From positions 1 through 10,617 of the forward strand of contig CAKVMU010000036.1 of the NCBI GenBank assembly GCA_934773085.1: a stretch of 10,617 bases of DNA. The letters run 5' to 3'. The notes beneath the pieces were generated by a model. The model saw only the letters and a program-made list of their open reading frames with translations. It had not been told where the DNA came from and searched no databases. The translations under genes were made by a program, and so were the position numbers. This document shows positions 6,105 to 10,617 of this stretch, piece after piece (position 1 is the first letter of the stretch; each line of letters opens with the position of its first letter). The DNA is from an uncultured Candidatus Melainabacteria bacterium. Lineage in GTDB: Bacteria > Cyanobacteriota > Vampirovibrionia > Gastranaerophilales > Gastranaerophilaceae.

Positions 6105-6248
6105 AATATTCAATCTTAGGTTTAGATGTAAAAAAGTTGTTACAATCCATATTCAAAAAATGAAAATGATGTATTATGTATTCGTACCTGATTTCAAAAC
6201 AAGGTTCGCTGCGTAGGAGAAATCAACCCCAAGGTACGGGGATAACTA
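6105..6248 (+). repeat. 144-bp structured direct repeat, copy 2
   Basis: This is the second copy of 5153-5296, in the same orientation and offset by 952 bp. Both stems are intact (6183-6188 with 6233-6238; 6189-6195 with 6219-6225), as are the competing CCCC (6227-6230) and GGGG (6238-6241). Here the repeat lies between the divergent LprI-like gene and the small gene at 6337, so it could act as part of the leader of the latter. A further imperfect hairpin (6259-6278, 8 bp with wobbles, TTTG loop) follows, without a T-tract. Confidence 0.95.
6183..6241 (+). ncRNA. Candidate structured RNA in repeat copy 2
   Basis: The same fold as in copy 1 is preserved; the only change inside the element (6207, C instead of T) is in the apical loop. 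If transcribed on the plus strand it lies about 95 nt upstream of the ATG at 6337, where a structural switch could affect expression of that gene. Transcription is unproven. Confidence 0.35.
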
Positions 6249-6336
6249 TTACCTTTTTAGGCTTGCTTTGGCAGGCTTATTAAGAATGTCAATTTATTAT
6301 TTAAGTAAGGCTGCTTTTTGCAGTTGGGAGGTCTTT

Positions 6337-6708
6337 ATGCGTCATTGTTGTGAGTTCAAAGCTGATGACATTTATTATTTAGCAGAGAATAGCTTGTATT
6401 CAACCAGAAAACTTTCTGTCGGTTTCTGCCCGCAGTGTTTGAAGCCTGTTGCGGAATTGGTTGAGTTTCGTTTTGACGGTGCGGTCAACAGAGAATCAGT
6501 GTCGGGCATAGCTGCTAACGACTTGGTGATTCGTCATAAAGATGAAATCCTTTATTCAATGAAAGAATGTAATTATTCTAAGTTCAAATCCCGCCCGTTT
6601 GGCTGGAAATACGGTATTAACAAAGTGGTCAAAGTTAATGGTAAGGAAATAGTTCGACAATATGCCTGCGATTTTTACGGGAACAAAGAACTTATAAAAA
6701 CTGTTTAA
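6337..6708 (+). CDS. Small unrecognised protein with a CxxC motif
   Basis: The product is a 123-residue soluble protein. Residues 31-34 are CPQC, with further cysteines at 4, 5, 78 and 111, so a small zinc-binding or zinc-ribbon-like N-terminal part is plausible. The C-terminal half contains PFGWKYGINKVVKVNGKEIVRQYACDFYGNKEL, which reads like a compact beta-rich module. I do not recognise a characterised family; the style (small, basic, isolated with another small gene) is reminiscent of phage accessory genes, a weak impression only. GGGAGG at 6326-6331 is 5 nt from the ATG at 6337, which decides the start; an in-frame ATG at 6286 and TTG at 6268 lack such a site. A terminator-like hairpin follows 5 bp after the stop. 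Confidence 0.7.
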   Translation: MRHCCEFKADDIYYLAENSLYSTRKLSVGFCPQCLKPVAELVEFRFDGAVNRESVSGIAANDLVIRHKDEILYSMKECNYSKFKSRPFGWKYGINKVVKVNGKEIVRQYACDFYGNKELIKTV

Positions 6709-6713
6709 TTCTT

Positions 6714-6771
6714 ACAGGGGCGTTCGTTTCACCTTTCTCTCGATTATACACTCCTTGCCCCTGTTTTTTTT
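6714..6771 (+). terminator. Terminator-like hairpin with an unusually long loop
   Basis: ACAGGGGC (6714-6721) and GCCCCTGT (6757-6764) form a perfect 8-bp GC-rich stem immediately followed by seven T's (6765-6771). The loop is 35 nt, much longer than usual for an intrinsic terminator. It sits 5 bp after the stop of the preceding gene and 22 bp before the next start, so termination or partial read-through is likely. Confidence 0.55.
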
Positions 6772-6793
6772 ATTTAACTCAAAGGGAATTTTT

Positions 6794-7111
6794 ATGGCAA
6801 AAGCAAAGACTCCGATTCTTGATATGAAGTCGGAAAAACAAAAAGCAAATATTAAACATATAAATTTTTATAATAAAGCATTGGAAATTATTGAATTTAT
6901 GCTGGATGAATATTCAAGAGAACTCGTACGTGCGGATATCGAGTTTCTGGATGTACCGAAAAACGCAATATCGACCTTGGATTTCTTGATTTCTTCAATA
7001 ACAAAAATACAAAAAGGACAGCGATTGGCTCTCGGTCTTGATGACGAAGAATTGATTGAAGCTGAACCGCAAATTAATATCATTGAGGGAGTTTGCAAGG
7101 ATAAAATATAG
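6794..7111 (+). CDS. Small unrecognised helical protein
   Basis: The product is a 105-residue, mostly alpha-helical soluble protein with a Lys-rich N-terminus (MAKAKTPILDMKSEKQK), amphipathic helices around residues 20-45 and 55-80 (ending ITKIQKGQRLALGLD), and an acidic tail. No catalytic motif, signal peptide or membrane segment is visible, and I do not recognise the family. Phage packaging or regulatory proteins of this size share the general look, but that is only a guess. AAGGGA at 6782-6787 is 6 nt from the ATG at 6794 and fixes the start. The -35 box of the next gene's promoter begins one base after the stop, so the downstream protease gene has its own transcription start. Confidence 0.65.
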   Translation: MAKAKTPILDMKSEKQKANIKHINFYNKALEIIEFMLDEYSRELVRADIEFLDVPKNAISTLDFLISSITKIQKGQRLALGLDDEELIEAEPQINIIEGVCKDKI

Positions 7112-7140
7112 TTGCAAAAAACAAATAAAAGTGATATGCT
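7112..7140 (+). promoter_or_regulatory. Extended -10 sigma-70 promoter for the M48 protease gene
   Basis: TTGCAA (7112-7117) and TATGCT (7135-7140) are 17 bp apart, with TGA (7132-7134) adding the extended -10 TGn. Transcription should start near 7147, leaving a leader of about 16 nt containing the Shine-Dalgarno. Confidence 0.7.
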
Positions 7141-7162
7141 AAATAAAAATTATGGAGTATAT

Positions 7163-8413
7163 ATGAAAAAAGTTATTTTGTTATTGGTTTTTTGTGCATT
7201 TGCACAAATGAGCGTGGAAGCAAGAGATTATACAAAGTTGCATATGAAAGAAATGCAGCACGCACAAAAGTATGAAACAGCAGGTAAATATTTTGACAGG
7301 CAAGATGTCGCACAAGTGAAAACCGACATTAAAGATCCCAAAATATTCAAGGTTAATGATTTTACCGCAGTAAGTGATTCTGATTATTCTAAAAAAGTTG
7401 CGGCGGATAACATAAAATATGCAAAAATTGAGAAAGACTTTAAATCTCGCCATACTGATAACTTCAACGGTCAGGCATATGGAGATGATTTTTATAAAGT
7501 TTATAGAATTGCAGAGCGTATTATTCGTGCGAATAATTTGCATTATTTAAATTGGCGAATCGTTATTAATCGCTCAACAGATGTTAATGCGTATTCTCAC
7601 GATATGAATTGTATTGAGATTAATACGGGTTTGTATGATACATTCTTGGATAATGATGATGCTTTGGCAATGGTTATCGGGCATGAGATGGCTCATGCAT
7701 TATTAGGTCACGCTCAGAGAAAGAAAGCAATCCGTGACAGAATATACAACATAACAAATCCGGATTATGCGCTTCTGATGTTGTCAGATTCAATATTAGA
7801 GCGAAAGTTATTAATTGAGTCCAAAAATATGGAGTATGCTGCAGATACTGAAGGTGCGATTTTGGCAGCAAAGGCAGGTTATGATTTGGATAAATGTGCA
7901 GATGTTATTTCGTTCTTGTACACACTGCCGCAAACAAGAGATTTCCAAAGCACACATCCGAATGCAAAGAGAAGATTGGCAAATATCAATGATAACAGAA
8001 AATATTTTATAGAAGACGAATGGAGAGATTTCGGCAGAGCTAATATCTATAATTCAGATGTATTAAATGTTAGAGTTTCTTCTGACAGAAAATCTATTAT
8101 AATTGGTCAAGGAAAAACTCAGCTTATGAACGCTTACTACCGTCCGGAAACAATGACTCAAATTTTTGAAAGATTTGGATATCGTTCATATCTTTTGGGT
8201 GAATACTCCGAAGCCGACAAGTATTTCAAAAAAGTACTCAATGTGGATAAGAGTAATTATGCGGTTTATCTGTACATGTCTTATACAAATGAAGCCTTAT
8301 ATAAGCAAACCGGTAGAAGTTCATACTTGAAAGATGCAAAAGAATACGCAGAGTATGCTTTAAAATTGAAGCCGGACAGCAAGTATTCAAAAGAACAGGT
8401 ATCTGCCCTGTAG
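7163..8413 (+). CDS. Exported M48-family metalloprotease with C-terminal TPRs (BepA-like)
   Basis: The product is a 416-residue secreted zinc protease. Residues 1-20 are a signal peptide ending MSVEA. A helical N-terminal region leads to the M48 core: VINRSTDVNAYS and a CIEINTGLYD strand, zinc motif HEMAH (174-178), MEYAADTEG with the third ligand Glu224, and STHPNAKRRLANI (about 263-275), the conserved THPxxxxR segment. All three ligands and the catalytic Glu175 are present. The C-terminus (about 335-403) has two TPR-like units (RSYLLGEYSEADKYFKKVL; AKEYAEYALKLKPDS). M48 plus TPR is the layout of BepA/YfgC, a periplasmic quality-control protease for outer-membrane proteins; exact substrate is unknown. 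GGAG at 7154-7157 is 5 nt from the ATG at 7163; starting earlier would bury the signal peptide. It is probably co-transcribed with the next gene, whose Shine-Dalgarno overlaps its stop. Confidence 0.88.
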   Translation: MKKVILLLVFCAFAQMSVEARDYTKLHMKEMQHAQKYETAGKYFDRQDVAQVKTDIKDPKIFKVNDFTAVSDSDYSKKVAADNIKYAKIEKDFKSRHTDNFNGQAYGDDFYKVYRIAERIIRANNLHYLNWRIVINRSTDVNAYSHDMNCIEINTGLYDTFLDNDDALAMVIGHEMAHALLGHAQRKKAIRDRIYNITNPDYALLMLSDSILERKLLIESKNMEYAADTEGAILAAKAGYDLDKCADVISFLYTLPQTRDFQSTHPNAKRRLANINDNRKYFIEDEWRDFGRANIYNSDVLNVRVSSDRKSIIIGQGKTQLMNAYYRPETMTQIFERFGYRSYLLGEYSEADKYFKKVLNVDKSNYAVYLYMSYTNEALYKQTGRSSYLKDAKEYAEYALKLKPDSKYSKEQVSAL

Positions 8414-8421
8414 GAGGAAAT

Positions 8422-8802
8422 GTGATATCGGTATTAATTCCGTCTGATGCTGCTTTTCATAAATATGAAAAGCAGCTCAAGTTGTTGTACGAAAAAAGTC
8501 AAAGTAAAATTTGTGATTCTAATACTTTTGAATTTATACGTGATAATACTTTGTTCTATATGTTTCTTGTTGATAATAAACCGGTTGGTGCAATATATTA
8601 TTTTCTGGACAATGGCAAACTTTTTTTGAATGCGTATGCAATCCGGAAAAATTTTGAAGCGAACATAAAATGTCTAAGACTTTCTACAAGTTGGTTTAAT
8701 TGTAATATTTATGCAGAGGCTCAAAACCGTGCCTCTGCATTATGTCTTTTGAGGTCCGGTTTTAAGCGTTTAAAAGATAACATTTTTATTTTTTACCGTT
8801 GA
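8422..8802 (+). CDS. Small GNAT-like acetyltransferase domain protein
   Basis: This 126-residue protein resembles the GNAT fold: a LFYMFLVDNKPVGAIYYF strand pair (about 46-63), a following strand FLNAYAIRK, and a C-terminal AEAQNRASALCLLRSGFKRL, where the Asn-Arg-Ala and closing Gly-Phe match the usual end of GNAT domains. The acetyl-CoA-binding Q/RxxGxG/A motif is not evident, so activity is doubtful and it may be a degenerate or atypical member. The start is GTG at 8422, 4 nt after AGGAGG (8412-8417), a strong Shine-Dalgarno that overlaps the protease stop codon; the overlapping ATG at 8420 would stop at once. A perfect 10-bp inverted repeat lies inside its 3' end. Its last 17 bp overlap the end of the convergent gene on the minus strand. 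Confidence 0.65.
   Translation: MISVLIPSDAAFHKYEKQLKLLYEKSQSKICDSNTFEFIRDNTLFYMFLVDNKPVGAIYYFLDNGKLFLNAYAIRKNFEANIKCLRLSTSWFNCNIYAEAQNRASALCLLRSGFKRLKDNIFIFYR
8711..8740. repeat. Perfect 10-bp inverted repeat inside the GNAT-like gene
   Basis: ATGCAGAGGC (8711-8720) and GCCTCTGCAT (8731-8740) are exact inverted repeats with a 10-nt loop. The stem lies about 60 nt before the stop of the GNAT-like gene and 46 bp beyond the end of the convergent minus-strand gene. Neither side has a proper T-tract, so a simple intrinsic terminator is unlikely. Confidence 0.8.
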
Positions 8803-10617
8803 TTGGAACGGAAAAGTCTGCAAGACGTGATTTTGTATATTGGTCAACCAAAGTTTTCTCTTCATCAGGATTTAATATGTAAATGACTTCCTGAGTTTCA
8901 ATACTCTTACCTTCGTCGAGGCATTCATTTATGTATTCAAGAGTTTCTGTCATATAGTCTTTATAGAGTTTGTGTATTTGATAGAAATTTATTTTTTTCT
9001 TGAATTTTAAATCCAGATTGGTATCTAGGTTCTCACATTTAACACTTGCAGTGTATGGGAATTTTTTGACAAGATTTAAACTTTCAAGTTCTTCAAATAA
9101 TTCTTCAATCCTAAGTGCGTAAACTTTTTCGTCTCTGCAGGATTCATACATAACGTCAGCCATTGCCTGTTCTAAGCATGATATCAAAAGATAGTTCGTG
9201 ACAGTGAATCCTTCTTTTCTTAGAGAAAATGTAGAGTTTGGTGTGTCAGGAGTTCTTTTTCTATTGCAGCACATTTTTTCAAAATCATCCAATTTGGCAG
9301 AATTTCTCAGAGCTTTATTCAGCTCAAAGAAGAATATGTCTAAATCATCAGAATCAATGTATGAATATTTTTTTGTTAAAGCTGTATCTATTTTTGCAAT
9401 TTTGTCATCTGTTTCAAAATGTTGTTTGTTTACATACACCGGTTTGATGTCGTTAATTGTCAAATCTTTAGGCAGATTATAGAGAAACTTTCTGAAAAAC
9501 TGTTCTTTAATATCAGCAGAGTATGGGCTAAATGGTGATAATGCGGCAAAAATACTTCTTCCATAAAGTGTGATATATTGTTTTAAATTTTTACGTACAA
9601 CAGGGTTATCAATTCTAAAATACTGTTCGGTTAATTCTCCTGCTTCTATAAAAGAAAGTGGTTCACGGCACTCATTATAGATGTTGGAAATTCTGTCTTT
9701 GTCAATTTCGCTGTTTTTTATAGGCAGTTTAATTAGCTTTTGCAATTTTTCGGAGTAGAAACAAATTTCGTCATCATTGTTTAGAATTTGTGATACTGCA
9801 ATTTTGCAATCAGATTGTGACAAAGTGAATACAGAAGGGTCACCGGTGCATTTGTACAGATTATCTGCAAGAGCAGCTTCCAAAGCTCTGTTCATAATGG
9901 TTGCACTTTCGCTTTCGTTTTGACGAATCTGTTCAACGTTATTTAAATCTTTTGTCGAAAGTTCTTCATGTTTGAGCAACTTGCTCCAACTGTTGACTTG
10001 TTCTTCGGTTATGTCAGTATAAATGTTTTGGAAGAAATCTCTGTAGTACTCTTTGGGTAAAAACTTGTCACCATTTTTGAAGTAATCTTTGTAGAGCTTC
10101 ATGAATGATTTTAGGTATTGAGGGTATTGATCCATAATTCCTAACGGATCAACCTGCATATATTCTTTAACCTCTTTGGAGGTGATTTTTTCTCTTTGAT
10201 TTCTGAATTTGATAATATCTTTTTTCAAGGATTCAAAGTTACCGCAGTCGATTGCTGTTTTAACTTTTTGGTGAGATTTGCTGATTTCTTGTCCAAGAGT
10301 TTTTGCATAATCAGGATTCTCGCCCCAGAATTGGTTCATTAAATCTCTCATATTTTCACTAAGAGTTTTGTCATTATACAGTTCGTTTGCAGGGTCGTGA
10401 ACATTATTACGTTTCAAAAATAGAGATAATTGAATTACAATATCCGGACAATTGTTCCAAGCATCAATCATTGCATATTTTAGAGGTTCAGTACCGGCTT
10501 TTAATTTGGAAATGTATTCCGTCCGTTCTTCCGGAGTCATGCTTTCCCAAGCCGCAGCTCTGTTTTGTGCTCGTTTTGTTTGAATTCTTTCCAAGTCATA
10601 TGGGGTTAAGTTTGCTT
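8786..10617 (-). CDS. Large unrecognised protein, 5' end beyond the window
   Basis: At least 609 residues are visible. The frame is open to the right edge: codons upstream of the TTG at 10594 read ANLTPYD and continue, so that TTG is not the real start and the N-terminus is missing. The protein looks cytoplasmic, charged and mostly helical, without signal peptide or membrane segments. Near the visible start is a WESMTPEERTEYISKLKAG segment followed by YAMIDAWN. Two stretches resemble each other, LEAALADNLYKCTGDPSVFTL (9883-9821) and LEQAMADVMYESCRDEKVYAL (9175-9113), each followed by a similar helical region, suggesting an internal duplication. I do not recognise a family and propose no function. 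It converges on the GNAT-like gene with a 17-bp overlap of 3' ends; no terminator is seen downstream. Confidence 0.8.
   Translation of the reverse strand, partial: ANLTPYDLERIQTKRAQNRAAAWESMTPEERTEYISKLKAGTEPLKYAMIDAWNNCPDIVIQLSLFLKRNNVHDPANELYNDKTLSENMRDLMNQFWGENPDYAKTLGQEISKSHQKVKTAIDCGNFESLKKDIIKFRNQREKITSKEVKEYMQVDPLGIMDQYPQYLKSFMKLYKDYFKNGDKFLPKEYYRDFFQNIYTDITEEQVNSWSKLLKHEELSTKDLNNVEQIRQNESESATIMNRALEAALADNLYKCTGDPSVFTLSQSDCKIAVSQILNNDDEICFYSEKLQKLIKLPIKNSEIDKDRISNIYNECREPLSFIEAGELTEQYFRIDNPVVRKNLKQYITLYGRSIFAALSPFSPYSADIKEQFFRKFLYNLPKDLTINDIKPVYVNKQHFETDDKIAKIDTALTKKYSYIDSDDLDIFFFELNKALRNSAKLDDFEKMCCNRKRTPDTPNSTFSLRKEGFTVTNYLLISCLEQAMADVMYESCRDEKVYALRIEELFEELESLNLVKKFPYTASVKCENLDTNLDLKFKKKINFYQIHKLYKDYMTETLEYINECLDEGKSIETQEVIYILNPDEEKTLVDQYTKSRLADFSVPINGKK

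Noticed and set aside
5153..6248. Integron cassette array with attC sites
   Set aside because: The repeats flank a gene and contain imperfect palindromes, but the RYYYAAC and GTTRRRY core sites are absent (the nearest, GTTGATT, does not fit) and no integrase is present.
6176..6283. A 35-codon reading frame starting inside repeat copy 2 (MYSYLISKQG...), with a counterpart in copy 1
   Set aside because: No Shine-Dalgarno precedes it, the frames diverge right after the repeat, and one of the few differences changes an amino acid (Leu to Ser). The palindromic structure explains the conservation better.
6743..6748. Minus-strand TATAAT as a promoter
   Set aside because: No -35 at a proper distance (an A-tract lies there), no TGn extension, and no gene follows on that strand.
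10592..10594. TTG at 10594 as the start of the large minus-strand gene
   Set aside because: The frame stays open to the window edge with similar sequence and no Shine-Dalgarno precedes the TTG; the gene is better treated as truncated by the window.
10597..10599. ATG at 10599 as start of the large minus-strand gene
   Set aside because: It is out of frame with the long coding sequence.
1..10617. tRNA, rRNA or CRISPR array
   Set aside because: No cloverleaf-like sequence, no rRNA-like conserved stretch and no regularly spaced short repeats were seen on either strand.

Overview
The window is AT-rich and carries ten complete or partial protein genes on both strands. I saw no rRNA, tRNA or CRISPR array. 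The flagellar FliL, the secreted OmpA/MotB-fold protein, the LprI-type protein and the M48-TPR protease all point to a diderm, flagellated bacterium. The low GC, gene style and PBS-lyase-type HEAT protein would fit a non-photosynthetic cyanobacterial relative (Vampirovibrionia/Melainabacteria, gut Gastranaerophilales). That placement is an inference and needs a homology search.

Layout, left to right. (1) Positions 1-1193, minus strand: a flagellar-type operon of an OmpA/MotB-fold exported protein, then fliL, then the first codons of a third gene. Spacing is very tight and the starts look translationally coupled. (2) 1280-2941, plus: an orphan PAS-GAF histidine kinase diverging from that operon. 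(3) 2942-4134, plus: a seven-repeat HEAT protein with two good promoters, a long leader containing a small inverted repeat, and a strong terminator that also works in the other direction. (4) 4140-5105, minus: a zinc-dependent medium-chain dehydrogenase that converges on that terminator. (5) 5153-6248: a 144-bp element present twice in the same orientation (140/144 identical, no gaps) on either side of a secreted Cys-rich LprI-like gene. The 3' half of each copy folds into nested stems, with an alternative hairpin that competes with the outer one. (6) 6337-7111, plus: two small unrecognised genes, possibly of phage origin, separated by a terminator-like hairpin. (7) 7112-8802, plus: a strong extended -10 promoter driving an exported M48 metalloprotease with C-terminal TPRs, closely followed by a small GNAT-like gene. 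(8) 8786-10617, minus: a long unrecognised protein that overlaps the GNAT gene tail to tail by 17 bp. It runs off the right edge and contains an internal duplication.

The strongest candidate for something undescribed is the duplicated structured element and the gene it brackets. The pair could be a repeat-bounded cassette, a duplicated small RNA or cis-regulatory RNA, or a non-autonomous mobile element. Supporting oddities are that the last three bases of one copy are the stop codon of the LprI-like gene, and that this gene's promoter is overlapped by an 8-bp inverted repeat and lies so close to the start codon that its mRNA may be leaderless.
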